NCBI RefSeq assembly: GCF_020268605.1
Contig: NZ_CP084222.1
Span: 1,116,001-1,180,000, forward strand
DNA: 64,000 nucleotides
Reading direction: 5' to 3'
Source: Arsenophonus apicola
GTDB taxonomy: Bacteria; Pseudomonadota; Gammaproteobacteria; Enterobacterales; Enterobacteriaceae
Positions 8,318-15,780 of the stretch are shown here, one piece after another; the first letter of the stretch is position 1, and each line of letters opens with the position of its first letter. The translations under genes and the position numbers were made by a program. Below the pieces are notes generated by a model. The model had not been told where the DNA came from. It saw only the letters and a list, made by a program, of their open reading frames with translations, and did no database searches.

Positions 8318-8650
8318 ATGGGTCAGGTTGCATTTGATACACTAAAATTTGTTGAAACGCTTGAAAGCGCTGGATTACCAACAGAACAGGCGAAAGCGAT
8401 TTCTATTGCTGTGCGTGAGTCACACGAAGCGGTTGATGTAGCAACAAAGAGAGATTTAGATGATGTCCGCAAAGATTTAAGCGCGCAAATATCTGATGTT
8501 CGTAAAGACATGGAAATAGTCCGCAAAGACCTACAGCTAGAGATGTCAGGCATTCGTGCTGAACAAAAATTAATACGCTGGATGTTGGGGGCGGGTATTT
8601 TAGGTATCCTTTCTCTTGTGGTAAAAGCCTTTTTGATGCCTGCCTTATGA
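8318..8650 (+). CDS. Coiled-coil protein with C-terminal membrane anchor
   Basis: 110 residues from the ATG at 8318, with AAGGAGG eight bases upstream. The N-terminal part (FVETLESAGLPTEQAKAIS) and the middle heptads (TKRDLDDVRKDLSAQI, SDVRKDMEIVRKDLQLEM) fit the DUF1640/CCDC90-like family found in many bacteria and phages. One C-terminal hydrophobic segment (IRWMLGAGILGILSLVV) probably anchors it in the inner membrane. It is read rightward against the leftward operon, from the same gap as the C4 promoter, so it probably has its own expression in lysogens. Function unknown. Confidence 0.75.
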   Translation: MGQVAFDTLKFVETLESAGLPTEQAKAISIAVRESHEAVDVATKRDLDDVRKDLSAQISDVRKDMEIVRKDLQLEMSGIRAEQKLIRWMLGAGILGILSLVVKAFLMPAL

Positions 8651-8658
8651 TTGTCAGT

Positions 8659-8731
8659 GAACTGTTAGCTGAATGGTAAAGCAGTAAATGAAGTTTACTT
8701 ATTGCAGGTTCAAATCCTGCACAGCCCGCCA
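8659..8731 (+). tRNA. tRNA-like sequence (anticodon possibly GAA), degenerate
   Basis: A T arm (GCAGG-TTCAAAT-CCTGC), an encoded CCA end (8729-8731), a D-arm-like segment (AGCTGAATGGTAAAGC) and an anticodon stem AGTAA/TTACT with loop ATGAAGT (anticodon GAA, Phe) are visible. The acceptor stem has only 5 of 7 pairs (GAACTGT against ACAGCCC), and one base seems missing at position 26. It could be a decaying phage tRNA or a tRNA-derived element. Function doubtful. Confidence 0.5.
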
Positions 8732-8967
8732 ATTTCACGGTATATCTTCATCAGTCTCCGGTTCTCTTTCTTAAGACGATCATTTTCATTTGTTAAGCAC
8801 TGTATGATTGTCTTAAAAGAGCGTACTTCTCTGTCATCATCATCACTAATATCAATACTGCTTAAGTATATTGAATCGCTCAAATGGCGACTGCCATTAG
8901 TCACCCCAACCAGATTACCCATATTAGGGTGTTTTGCCGTTACAATGCGTGGATTGTCCAATTTCAT
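8710..8967 (-). CDS. Small coiled-coil phage protein
   Basis: 85 residues from the ATG at 8967, with AAGGA ten bases upstream. The C-terminal half is charged and coiled-coil-like (SFKTIIQCLTNENDRLKKEN). Its last codons run into the complement of the tRNA-like T arm (8710-8731), so the C-terminus may be fortuitous. No family recognised. It follows the pentapeptide gene by 15 bases on the same strand. Confidence 0.6.
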   Translation of the reverse strand: MKLDNPRIVTAKHPNMGNLVGVTNGSRHLSDSIYLSSIDISDDDDREVRSFKTIIQCLTNENDRLKKENRRLMKIYREIGGLCRI

Positions 8968-8982
8968 CGTGTTTAATCCTTC

Positions 8983-9474
8983 TTATTGTGCCGTTTGGTT
9001 TAACCAGTCAGGGCGCTCACCTTTTCCCAGGTAAAAATCCAGCATATCAAGTAAGCGAGGGTAGAACTCAAGCGCTTTTCTGCCATCCATATTTGCGATG
9101 TCTTCTTTGCTAAATTGTCGCCACTTTTCTACCGAATGATGTTGACATCCTGCACGAAGATTTTCTCCATTTGTAATCATTATTGGATAGGGTTCACCCA
9201 TAATAACGAATGTATCATGGGGTAAGTCAGCTCCACATAGGTTTGCTCCATGTAGGTTGGCTTCACGGAGGTCGGCTTCATGTAGATTGGCTCCATGTAG
9301 GTTGGCTTCATATAGGTCTGCTCCACGTAGATTAGCTCCCCATAGGTCTGCTCCCTGTAGGTCTGCTCTAATTAAGTTGGCACCACTTAGATTGGCTTTA
9401 CGACCATTCTTGCCCATCGAATCTACCCAAAACTTATGCTCATCAAGAATTTTTCTTAATTCATCGTTATTCAT
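8983..9474 (-). CDS. Pentapeptide-repeat protein
   Basis: 163 residues. After a short head, residues 26-85 are about twelve A(N/D)LxG pentapeptides (ANLSGANLIRADLQGADLWG and onward), which form a right-handed beta helix. The C-terminal 75 residues are non-repetitive (GEPYPIMITNGENLRAGC, EFYPRLLDMLDFYLG). This layout is common in lambdoid prophages. Related folds can mimic DNA (QnrB/MfpA), but no activity can be assigned here. It sits alone between a leftward terminator and the small gene at 8967. Confidence 0.85.
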   Translation of the reverse strand: MNNDELRKILDEHKFWVDSMGKNGRKANLSGANLIRADLQGADLWGANLRGADLYEANLHGANLHEADLREANLHGANLCGADLPHDTFVIMGEPYPIMITNGENLRAGCQHHSVEKWRQFSKEDIANMDGRKALEFYPRLLDMLDFYLGKGERPDWLNQTAQ

Positions 9475-9491
9475 TTAATTACCTTCAGGTG

Positions 9492-9515
9492 AAAAAAAAG
9501 ACCTAATTAGGTCTT
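9492..9515 (-). terminator. Leftward intrinsic terminator
   Basis: AAGACCTAATTAGGTCTT is a perfect 18-bp palindrome (9498-9515), followed on the minus strand by a further run of Ts down to 9492. It lies between the N/clamp transcript and the pentapeptide gene, and is thus a likely N-antiterminated tL site. Confidence 0.75.
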
Positions 9516-9619
9516 ATGCATGAGTTAGGACGTGTGCCCAAGTGCCTCTTGGTGTCCGATTACAGTCATCACGGACGGGTAAACGCAATCAAACTATATT
9601 TAGCTATTTGAAAGATAAT

Positions 9620-9715
9620 TTATAGTCTTGACTGTCCCACGAGCGCATAGCCGCATTCACACATCCCAAAACTAACTTGATGCCTGTCTTTTAACCACTT
9701 CAGGCTCGGTGGCAT
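9620..9715 (-). CDS. Possible 31-aa protein
   Basis: ATG at 9715; MPPSLKWLKDRHQVSFGM is followed by a CxC pair (CECGYA). There is no clear ribosome site. It is listed because it is one of several consecutive short frames in a stretch otherwise empty of genes; it could be chance. Confidence 0.25.
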   Translation of the reverse strand: MPPSLKWLKDRHQVSFGMCECGYALVGQSRL

Positions 9716-9792
9716 CGTTTATTGAGGCTATTGATGCGCTAACTGGTTGCCACCCAGAAACTCAGTGATGCTTATTAGCCATCTTTCCCTCA

Positions 9793-9885
9793 CTACGCCG
9801 CAGTAGGAACCAGACCTATTTTGTTTATTAAACAACGTCGTCTTTCACGCGCTACACTCTCGTAGTAGCCAACGCTCGATGCCAT
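9793..9885 (-). CDS. Possible 30-aa basic protein
   Basis: ATG at 9885 with AGAGG five bases upstream. The product is MASSVGYYESVARERRRCLI plus ten residues. The ribosome site and the arginine cluster make it the best of the short frames in this stretch; no family is known. Confidence 0.3.
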   Translation of the reverse strand: MASSVGYYESVARERRRCLINKIGLVPTAA

Positions 9886-10149
9886 CGAGACCTCTTTTTG
9901 GGTATCCCTAGGATCCCTCATCACTAACCGGTGTCTGATTGGTCGTCAGACAGAAGTACCGGCACGTCTTCTTCTTCATAACCCTAACCAGCGCGTGTGC
10001 AGTTCGACCTGCTTCTGGCTCCCAAAGAGACTCGGGGCTACTTCATGACAGTAGCTTGCAAGTTGCCCATCACTTAATTCACCATAACGATATCTCCATA
10101 TTTTATTTTAATTTACTTCATCAATTTTTTGTTATCTACAAGGATTAAA

Positions 10150-10674
10150 TTAAACGCTCATGGGTAAAACAATAATGAATGTATTTTCGTTTAACTCGAC
10201 AATTGCGGCACTGTCATTACCGTTAGGTTTAATTTTTATTGATTTATATTTCGGGTTATAAATTTTTGCTACTTTTTCGATATCCGCAAGATAGCTGGCA
10301 TTGAAGCCAATCTCTGAAACGGGCTTGCTTTCTTTAGGAATTACTCTGTTAATGTCAGGATATTTCCCTTCAATAACCTCACAGATTGCTGCACCAACGC
10401 GTAACCCGTCTTTATCAAGATAGGTCACAATTCCATATTGGGTATCAATCTGTGCCTTGTCAAAGCGAGTAAATTTTGCGCCTTTAATTGAAATTATCAC
10501 GCTTTCATGTAGCGATTCAGTCTCATGCTCACCAATAAAAACTCGATAGCCGTCAGCAGCATACAGCTTTTTATCAGGGGCAAAACAAATGCCGTTTAGA
10601 TAATATCTGACATCACATTTAGCCTGAAAAATCATTGCACTGAGAAGTGCTTTTTTACCGACCGTCAAAATCAT
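10150..10674 (-). CDS. DNA polymerase sliding-clamp-like protein (beta-clamp fragment)
   Basis: 174 residues from the ATG at 10674 (AAAGGT upstream). The pattern KKALLSAMIFQAKCDVRYYLNG, KLYAADGYRVFIGEH, ADIEKVAKIYNPKYKSI and a closing strand resembles one to one and a half domains of the DnaN-type clamp fold; full-length DnaN has three. Proteins of this size occur in lambdoid early operons. It might bind or displace the host clamp loader or polymerase. The start overlaps the end of N, so the two are coupled. The assignment rests on pattern resemblance only. Confidence 0.6.
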   Translation of the reverse strand: MILTVGKKALLSAMIFQAKCDVRYYLNGICFAPDKKLYAADGYRVFIGEHETESLHESVIISIKGAKFTRFDKAQIDTQYGIVTYLDKDGLRVGAAICEVIEGKYPDINRVIPKESKPVSEIGFNASYLADIEKVAKIYNPKYKSIKIKPNGNDSAAIVELNENTFIIVLPMSV

Positions 10675-10684
10675 TTTGATACCT

Positions 10685-11026
10685 TTAACAGTTAGCAGTG
10701 ACTCCAAAGTTGGATTTAGGTTTACTGTTAAAACGTCTAGAAGTATACAAAGCTGCTATAGGCAAACAGCAGTTACTAAATGCGTCATAAACTTTAGTAG
10801 GACGAATTGATATTGCTTTTTCTACACGATTAATCACTTTTCTTTTTAGTGAAAGGATAGGGCGTTTAGTGTTTGTTGGTGTTTTTTGCTGAGAGGGTTT
10901 ACTTCGATTTAAGGCTGCTTTCAGTGCCATATTAAGTGCTTTGTTATATTCATAAGCTACTTGCTTGGCTCTTCTACGCTCATTTCTACGACGACGAGCA
11001 TTATCATAACCATGAAAGTTACACAT
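10685..11026 (-). CDS. N: N-type antitermination protein
   Basis: 113 residues. An arginine-rich motif near the N-terminus (NARRRRNERRRAKQVAYEYN) fits boxB RNA binding. A later segment RPILSLKRKVINRVEKAI closely matches lambda N (RPILSLNRKPKSRVESAL), which contacts NusA and RNA polymerase. The ATG at 11026 has AGGAGG upstream and is preferred to the longer frame. It is the first gene of the leftward operon, and its nutL site lies 159 bases upstream. It should allow RNA polymerase to pass terminators in both early operons through the nut sites listed below. Confidence 0.9.
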   Translation of the reverse strand: MCNFHGYDNARRRRNERRRAKQVAYEYNKALNMALKAALNRSKPSQQKTPTNTKRPILSLKRKVINRVEKAISIRPTKVYDAFSNCCLPIAALYTSRRFNSKPKSNFGVTANC

Positions 11027-11184
11027 ATTACCTCCTGACAATAAGTTTTGGTGGTGTGTGCCGGAGGTATCCGGTTCATATTTACAGTCATCTTGGTAGT
11101 ATCCTGGTGTTGGTTTCAACTTTATGGCTGTATTTTGGTTATTTCACACACCCCAAAACCGACTGTTTGGGTGTTTTGTGGTTA

Positions 11185-11215
11185 CGCTTTTTCAGCGAAA
11201 GAGTGTTAAAGAGCG
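11185..11215 (-). promoter_or_regulatory. nutL: boxA and boxB
   Basis: Minus strand: boxA CGCTCTTTAACA (11215-11204), followed by boxB CGCT-GAAAA-AGCG (11197-11185). The boxB has the GAAAA pentaloop that lambda N recognises. Position and order match lambda nutL. Confidence 0.9.
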
Positions 11216-11349
11216 GTAGTATTCAACTGTCGTCACTTGCCTTCATGTTCATATGCCTCAGGCTGGCTACTTGGCAACGTCCGGCAAGGTTTCAGATAAC
11301 TCATGGTATTGTCTGGCGTTTGCCTGTTGCAGTGAGTTGATAGGGTAAA

Positions 11350-11401
11350 TTTATCTTAATGATAAAATAAAATCAAGCGAAATTGATAAATAATTTATCA
11401 A
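11350..11401. promoter_or_regulatory. Left operator region (OL) and candidate PL
   Basis: TTTATCTTAATGATAAA (11350-11366) is the exact reverse complement of the OR operator at 12319-12335. A further perfect palindrome, TTGATAAAT-A-ATTTATCAA, lies at 11383-11401. A leftward TTGATT-N17-TAAATT promoter spans the first operator. Confidence 0.8.
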
Positions 11402-11519
11402 TGCATGTGATAAAAATTTAACTATTTGAATAATATTGATAAATTATTTGCTTAAAAATTTACCATAAAAAACCAGCTATTTAGCTGGCGTTAGTTGTGA
11501 TTGATTGGCGAATAAGTAG

Positions 11520-12251
11520 CTATCCTAGCCTAGAGTAATTTATATTCCATTTACCTATTGCAAACCCATTTATACTGAATTGTTCTTCGTTATTGCAGTT
11601 TATTTCCCATTTTTCATAGAGGCTGTTATCACTAATTACTAATAATTTATCCCCAGCCAATTGTAGTCGTTTTATATGCATATTTTCACCAAAAGTGAAT
11701 GCATATATCCCATCTCCTATGTATTGTTTAATCGTTTTGTCAATAACTACAAGAGAACCAGGATCTATTGTACCCAACATGCTATCACCTACAGCTGTAA
11801 TAATAGCTAATGATGTAGACGGTCTTTCTCCAAACATTTTTAAGGCATGATCCGGGTTTATTTCAACTGCCTTTATAATAACTGGATACTCACTATACAC
11901 TCTACCACCTCCACAGCTATACTCTGTATCGTAATGGTTTATCCTGTATACATGATCAGTATAGTTTTTGGAGGAATTTTGCAAAATGCAACAATCATCT
12001 TTTTTAGATGGATTTAAAGTTTTGTTATGAATAACATCCATCCATCCTATAGGAAGGTTTAAGGATTTCTCAATACGACGGGCAATTTTATCGCCTATAT
12101 TACGTATTGGATTATTACCGCTGATCTGACTAAGCTGCGCAGCAGGTATGCCTATTTTATCAGCCAACTGAGATTTCTTATTTTTTCCTGATACAGTGAA
12201 ATCCTGAATCAAGGCATGCAAATTAGCACGTCTAATGTCTTTTGTTTCCAT
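11520..12251 (-). CDS. cI: CI-type repressor with S24 autopeptidase domain
   Basis: 243 residues. An N-terminal HTH (KKSQLADKIGIPAAQLSQIS) covers about 20-60. The C-terminal S24/LexA-like domain has the catalytic Ser in VGDSMLG and the Lys in HIKRLQ. The expected cleavage point is a Cys-Gly bond in EYSCGGGRV. It is thus a cleavable repressor that should respond to RecA, maintaining lysogeny by binding OL and OR, which flank the gene with identical operators. It is divergent from cro across 120 bp. It looks intact. Confidence 0.92.
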   Translation of the reverse strand: METKDIRRANLHALIQDFTVSGKNKKSQLADKIGIPAAQLSQISGNNPIRNIGDKIARRIEKSLNLPIGWMDVIHNKTLNPSKKDDCCILQNSSKNYTDHVYRINHYDTEYSCGGGRVYSEYPVIIKAVEINPDHALKMFGERPSTSLAIITAVGDSMLGTIDPGSLVVIDKTIKQYIGDGIYAFTFGENMHIKRLQLAGDKLLVISDNSLYEKWEINCNNEEQFSINGFAIGKWNINYSRLG

Positions 12252-12308
12252 ATCTACATATTGGCATCTTTAATCAATTTGATAAATGTACAAATTGGTA
12301 AATTAATC

Positions 12309-12337
12309 TTGTTATTTATTTATCATTAAGATAAAGT
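12309..12337 (+). promoter_or_regulatory. PR promoter overlapping the OR operator
   Basis: TTGTTA (12309-12314), 17 bases, TAAAGT (12332-12337), with operator TTTATCATTAAGATAAA at 12319-12335 in the spacer. The same layout is seen at OL. A second -10-like TATAAT lies at 12346. Confidence 0.7.
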
Positions 12338-12371
12338 GATTGTGTTATAATCAACTTTAAAGGTAAATTGT

Positions 12372-12602
12372 ATGACAAACGATTTACTCCGTTGGAGAAA
12401 AGAGTCTACCCAAGATGATTGGGTACGTCTTGCTCAACTAGCAGGGACAAGTGTCGGTTATTTAAATCTAGTAGCTTATGGATACCGCAGGGTATCTCCC
12501 AAAAAAGCTGAGCAAATCGAATTAGCAACTAAGTATTTTAATTACTTACCCGTAAAAAAAGAATTATTAGTTTTTACTACTTTAAAGACTAGCACAAATT
12601 AG
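12372..12602 (+). CDS. cro: Cro/YdaS-like HTH regulator
   Basis: 76 residues with an N-terminal YdaS/Cro-type HTH (WVRLAQLAGTSVGYLNLVAY, GYRRVSPKKAEQIELAT). It is the first gene of the rightward operon, read divergently from cI across shared operators, and nutR begins 6 bases after its stop. Position and fold make it the Cro analogue, which shuts off cI during lytic growth. The ATG has AAAGG upstream. Confidence 0.87.
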   Translation: MTNDLLRWRKESTQDDWVRLAQLAGTSVGYLNLVAYGYRRVSPKKAEQIELATKYFNYLPVKKELLVFTTLKTSTN

Positions 12603-12608
12603 CAACAC

Positions 12609-12644
12609 CGCTCTTTAACAACCTGGCCTCCCTGAAATTGGGAG
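12609..12644 (+). promoter_or_regulatory. nutR: boxA and boxB-like hairpin
   Basis: boxA CGCTCTTTAACA (12609-12620) is identical to that of nutL. It is followed by CTCCC-TGAAATT-GGGAG (12628-12644), a boxB-like hairpin with a GAAAT loop. It immediately follows cro, as in lambda. Confidence 0.82.
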
Positions 12645-12739
12645 ATTTATAAATTCCCAGCCCATCGGGAGGGAATACTATTATCTGAAACTTGTGGAAT
12701 TAAGTGTAGAACATGATTGCTGCAAAGACTATCAAATTG

Positions 12740-12982
12740 TCAGGCAACTCTTAACTTAGTGAATCTTGTTCGTGATACCGCAAAGATTGAAGCATTGGGA
12801 AGTAAAGCAGCATTTTTATGTTTTACTGGCTTACTCTGACCATAACATTTACGGCGTACATCACGAATAATAGCTAATTGATAGTCACTTGCTGTTGGGT
12901 GAAATTCTTTAATGTGTTCGTAAGATTTATTCGGATTGAAACGTTTAGAACATACAGGGCATATAGCAGATGTTTTTTTCAT
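12740..12982 (-). CDS. Small C2H2-like zinc-finger protein
   Basis: 80 residues from the ATG at 12982 (AAGGAA seven bases upstream). One zinc-finger-like unit (CPVCSKRFNPNKSYEHIKEF and a following His) is followed by a basic tail. It is read leftward inside the rightward early operon, so it must have its own promoter and is probably expressed in lysogens. No family with known function recognised. Confidence 0.65.
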   Translation of the reverse strand: MKKTSAICPVCSKRFNPNKSYEHIKEFHPTASDYQLAIIRDVRRKCYGQSKPVKHKNAALLPNASIFAVSRTRFTKLRVA

Positions 12983-13160
12983 AATATTTTTCCTTAACAA
13001 ATTAGATGAATAAATAGTCCTGTTTGTAATGGAAAATGGGTTCTGCCACTTCGGTACATTGTCTCTTAAGAGATACGCCGTCCGCCCGTGCGTTAGAGTG
13101 CGCCGTTCACTTTTTTCAATCTCTGGCTGTTTGCCTTTGATAAATATTATATTGAACTAT

Positions 13161-13190
13161 AAGTACAATAAACACAAGTACTAAAAGTAC
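13161..13190. promoter_or_regulatory. Operator-like GTAC repeats downstream of repressor 2
   Basis: AAGTAC occurs at 13161-13166, 13176-13181 and 13185-13190. The GTAC core recurs on the other side of the repressor gene (13676-13735), so the repeats flank the gene as OL and OR flank cI. Confidence 0.55.
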
Positions 13191-13233
13191 ATTATTTTGG
13201 TAAAATTTTTTTAATGAATATTATCTTCTTGAT

Positions 13234-13674
13234 TTATAGAGGATTATTTTTTTTCTTTTTTAACATTTCATTGAAAACAGAATCAAAATATTTTTTTTGT
13301 TTTCTCATTTCTTCAAGGAAATATAAAGCTTTTTCTTCTGGAAGATCATTAAATAATTCGATTAATTCAATATGTTCTGGAGTTAAAGTTTCTTGAAATG
13401 ATTTTAGATTATTATCAAAGATGATATGTGAAGCAGGGTTTATTTTACCATGTTGCAACCAAATAGGATCACACTTTAAAAAATTAGCAAGAGCATAAAT
13501 TTTATCTTGTCTTGGCAAAGACTCAGCATTGAACCATTTACTAACAGCCTTAGAAGTGACACCTATAGCTTTAACTATAGCTGCACCTCTACCGTGTTGG
13601 CTTAACCCAGCTTGTTCACAGGCTTGTGCTAGCCTCTGGGAAAATTCTTTACGCACTTTTTCACTCTGTACCAT
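13234..13674 (-). CDS. Second HTH repressor-like protein
   Basis: 146 residues from the ATG at 13674. An N-terminal HTH is present (RLAQACEQAGLSQHGRGAAI, VTSKAVSKWFNAESLPRQDK). The C-terminus is polar and charged with no S24 peptidase domain, so it should not be self-cleaving. It is divergent from a Cro-like gene across GTAC-type operators, forming a second switch inside the right early operon of the first. It could be a remnant of an ancestral immunity region or a second, independent control circuit. Ribosome site weak (AGAGG 15 bases away). Confidence 0.8.
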   Translation of the reverse strand: MVQSEKVRKEFSQRLAQACEQAGLSQHGRGAAIVKAIGVTSKAVSKWFNAESLPRQDKIYALANFLKCDPIWLQHGKINPASHIIFDNNLKSFQETLTPEHIELIELFNDLPEEKALYFLEEMRKQKKYFDSVFNEMLKKKKNNPL

Positions 13675-13692
13675 AGGTACAATATAAACCTC

Positions 13693-13735
13693 TTGCAAAA
13701 AACTATCAGTACGATAATATACGTACTGTAAGTAC
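13693..13735 (+). promoter_or_regulatory. Promoter and operators of the second cro-like gene
   Basis: TTGCAA (13693-13698), 16 bases, TAATAT (13715-13720). GTAC-containing sites overlap it, including the palindrome GTACT-GTA-AGTAC (13723-13735). Confidence 0.6.
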
Positions 13736-13751
13736 ATAAGGAGAATGTCAT

Positions 13752-13952
13752 ATGAACAATCTATATGACCCAATTAAGAATATAGGTATATCTAAAGTTG
13801 CTAATGCATGCGGTGTTAGTGATAGAGCTGTTTATAAGTGGTTAAAAAATGGATTTTTACCTAAACAGAATTTTTTGGTAAAACGAATTATGCCCAAACG
13901 ATACAAACAATATCCGATGGAAAATACAAAGCAGAAGATTTACTTAATTTGA
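13752..13952 (+). CDS. Second Cro-like HTH protein
   Basis: 66 residues. The HTH (GISKVANACGVSDRAVYKWL) is of the Cro/CI superfamily type and is followed by a short basic tail. The ATG has AAGGAG upstream. It pairs divergently with the repressor at 13234-13674, which is why it is called a second Cro. cII follows 208 bases downstream. Confidence 0.8.
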   Translation: MNNLYDPIKNIGISKVANACGVSDRAVYKWLKNGFLPKQNFLVKRIMPKRYKQYPMENTKQKIYLI

Positions 13953-14160
13953 GTAAGAAAAATCTTCTCTCAAATTGAATAACATATCTACATTTTACCG
14001 AACGATGCGGTATACCATCGGGCGACCGGATAGCATTCTGCTAAATGGCTGAAGCGGCAAAACCCACTTAATAACTCACAATCTCACTCTATCTATTATT
14101 TTTTCACAAACCTCATAGGAATATTGAGGTAGGGAATTTTATTACTTAAGGATTATAACC

Positions 14161-14526
14161 ATGGAATATTCAAATACTATCAAAATCACTTGCAAACCAG
14201 AGCATCTAGAATCTTACTTCTACCAGAAGATGGCATCAGAAGGGGGTAATAACGGGTTTGCCAAATCACTAGGGATACACCCCTCAACAGCGAGTCGGGA
14301 TAAAACCAGAATATTTAAATTAGCCTGTCAGGTCGTTTCAGAATACGGCTTGCCTAAGCATGTGGTGAGTGTGCCTAATTCATCGACGCAGGAAGTGGTC
14401 ATAACAAATATCTCAGGTGAAGAGATACGCAAGCTGATAGATATGCTGGAACATTTGAGATTGCCAAAAAAAGAAGCTCCAGAGTTAAAAAACAATGGAG
14501 CCTGCAAACATCATATCCAACTTTAA
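14161..14526 (+). CDS. cII: CII-type transcription activator
   Basis: 121 residues with a CII-like HTH (GGNNGFAKSLGIHPSTASRD). It holds the lambda position between the cro genes and the replication genes. CII activates the promoters for repressor and integrase synthesis after infection. It is longer than lambda CII (97 residues) with an extra polar C-terminus. The ATG has AAGGAT upstream. The homology is to the family rather than to lambda CII itself. Confidence 0.8.
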   Translation: MEYSNTIKITCKPEHLESYFYQKMASEGGNNGFAKSLGIHPSTASRDKTRIFKLACQVVSEYGLPKHVVSVPNSSTQEVVITNISGEEIRKLIDMLEHLRLPKKEAPELKNNGACKHHIQL

Positions 14527-14598
14527 GTTTGGGTTGCCTTTCAAGGAGAAGGGAAACGCCAGTTTTCCCTTTTTTCTTTCAATTTCAGCGAGGTCATT

Positions 14599-14769
14599 AT
14601 GGCAAATAAACGCCGATTTATCAATAAAAACCATGAAGAAAAAGCCCATCCAGATAGTCCTGATGGGCTATTGGTTACTGCATCAAAAAATAAGCTTTTC
14701 GCACATCGGTTTGTAGCAGAATTCAGAAAGTCACAAGGAGTTAAAAATGGCTGCAACAGTCACCATTGA
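14599..14769 (+). CDS. Small basic protein upstream of the replication genes (56 aa)
   Basis: 56 residues (MANKRRFINKNHEEKAHPDS, then DGLLVTASKNKLFAHRFVAE). GAGG precedes the ATG by seven bases. It overlaps the next gene by 23 bases in another frame. Good start signals and the compact layout support it. No family recognised. Confidence 0.55.
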   Translation: MANKRRFINKNHEEKAHPDSPDGLLVTASKNKLFAHRFVAEFRKSQGVKNGCNSHH

Positions 14770-14935
14770 GAATTACAAAACTAGAGCTAAAAAGTTACTT
14801 CCTCAGCTACCGAAAGAAAATGGTTTTACTTTTATCCCCAACAGATTTCTTGATGATCTTCTGAAAGAGGATTTCTCAGTAGAGCAACTCAACGAAATTC
14901 TTAGCATTTTTAAACAGGAGGTTGTAAATGGGTAA
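14747..14935 (+). CDS. Small protein preceding the O-like gene
   Basis: 62 residues (MAATVTIENYKTRAKKLLPQ, GFTFIPNRFLDDLL). AAGGAG lies upstream, and the stop overlaps the O-like start by 8 bases. It is probably co-translated with the replication genes. Function unknown. Confidence 0.65.
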   Translation: MAATVTIENYKTRAKKLLPQLPKENGFTFIPNRFLDDLLKEDFSVEQLNEILSIFKQEVVNG

Positions 14936-15779
14936 TTTAGCAATAGATAACGTCGTCCAATTAAGACCAGCTGATGGCATGGAGAAAAAAGTGGCAAAAA
15001 TAGAAGACGGATACACAAAGCTTGCGAATGAGCTTTATGAAGCCTTTATTGGTGCTGATTTAACCAGAAATCAGGCTAAAGTTGCTCATGCCATTTGTCG
15101 TAAAACTTATGGTTTTAACAAAAAAATAGATCGAGTTTCAGATAATCAATTAAGCGAGTTAACTAAGCTGCCGAGACAAAAAGTCAATAAAGCTAAAAAC
15201 GAACTTATCGCTATGAAAGTTATCGTTAAAGTTGGGATGATGATAGGTCCAAACAACAATCTTTCTGAGTGGGAAATTTTAGAATGTCACCAAAACAGTG
15301 ACAAATTAAATAATGTCACCAAAACAGTGACAAAAAGTGTCACCAAAAGCGTGACAGGGTTGTCACCAAAACAGGGACACACAAAAGAAACTATTACAAA
15401 AGAAAATAAATATAATAATACACCCCTCACCCCTCACGAGGTGAAAGGGGAAGAATTGGCTAGACCTGAAAAGCGAAAACCCCAAACACTGAATTACAAC
15501 GATTATCTGGTTGCCTACAACGAGGAAGTGGGTGACAGACTACCCCACGCTGTTGAAGCCAATCCCAAGCGTAAAACCCGTTTGAAGAAAATTGTTGGCT
15601 TACTGGCTAATCCAAACCTAGATGGCTGGCGAGCCTACGTGAGAGCATTCGTTGGCATGGCAAAGCCGTTTTACTTTGGTGAGAACAACACGGGCTGGAC
15701 AGCGGATATTGATTACCTGCTGAGAGAAACCACGCTAACAGGCGTTCGTGAAGGGAAGTTTGCCGATAGGGGGTATTAA
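14928..15779 (+). CDS. O: Lambda O-like replication initiator
   Basis: 283 residues. The N-terminal winged-helix domain (DGYTKLANELYEAFIGADLT, RNQAKVAHAICRKTYGFNKK, SDNQLSELTKLPRQKVNKAK) matches phage replication protein O. The middle is low-complexity and coded by origin iterons, and the C-terminal domain (about 180-283) would recruit the helicase. As in lambda and P22, the origin lies within the gene. The helicase gene follows directly. Confidence 0.9.
   Translation: MGNLAIDNVVQLRPADGMEKKVAKIEDGYTKLANELYEAFIGADLTRNQAKVAHAICRKTYGFNKKIDRVSDNQLSELTKLPRQKVNKAKNELIAMKVIVKVGMMIGPNNNLSEWEILECHQNSDKLNNVTKTVTKSVTKSVTGLSPKQGHTKETITKENKYNNTPLTPHEVKGEELARPEKRKPQTLNYNDYLVAYNEEVGDRLPHAVEANPKRKTRLKKIVGLLANPNLDGWRAYVRAFVGMAKPFYFGENNTGWTADIDYLLRETTLTGVREGKFADRGY
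15285..15425. repeat. Phage replication origin: four iterons and AT-rich region
   Basis: Imperfect-palindromic iterons TGTCACCAAAACAGTGACA lie at 15285-15303 and 15314-15332, with variants at 15338-15356 and 15361-15379. A strongly AT-rich stretch follows (15380-15415), the likely unwinding element. The arrangement copies lambda ori inside O. Confidence 0.9.
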
Positions 15780-15780
15780 C

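Larger units (their letters stand above)
9516..10149 (-). other. 630-bp stretch without a long ORF
   Basis: It lies in the leftward early transcript between the clamp-like gene and the tL terminator. The GC content is higher than the surroundings. It holds only short leftward frames with start codons, of which two are listed separately; it may also be a structured untranslated RNA. No known RNA family was recognised. Confidence 0.5.
11027..11519 (-). other. Leader of N and left operator region
   Basis: No gene. From right to left it holds the left operators, a leader with nutL, and the N ribosome site. The rightward frames here are shadows. Confidence 0.7.

Noticed and set aside
8403..8738. 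Leftward 111-codon frame over the coiled-coil gene and tRNA-like sequence
   Set aside because: Shadow of the rightward gene at 8318 with a start in the tRNA-like region; no ribosome site.
9257..9478. Rightward Arg/Ser/Leu-rich frame opposite the pentapeptide gene
   Set aside because: Low-complexity mirror of the pentapeptide repeats; not a gene.
10936..11340. 134-codon rightward frame across the N leader
   Set aside because: It runs against N, nutL and the leader, and has no ribosome site or recognisable product.
14495..14716. 73-codon frame after cII
   Set aside because: It starts inside cII and overlaps the better-supported small gene at 14599, which has a ribosome site.
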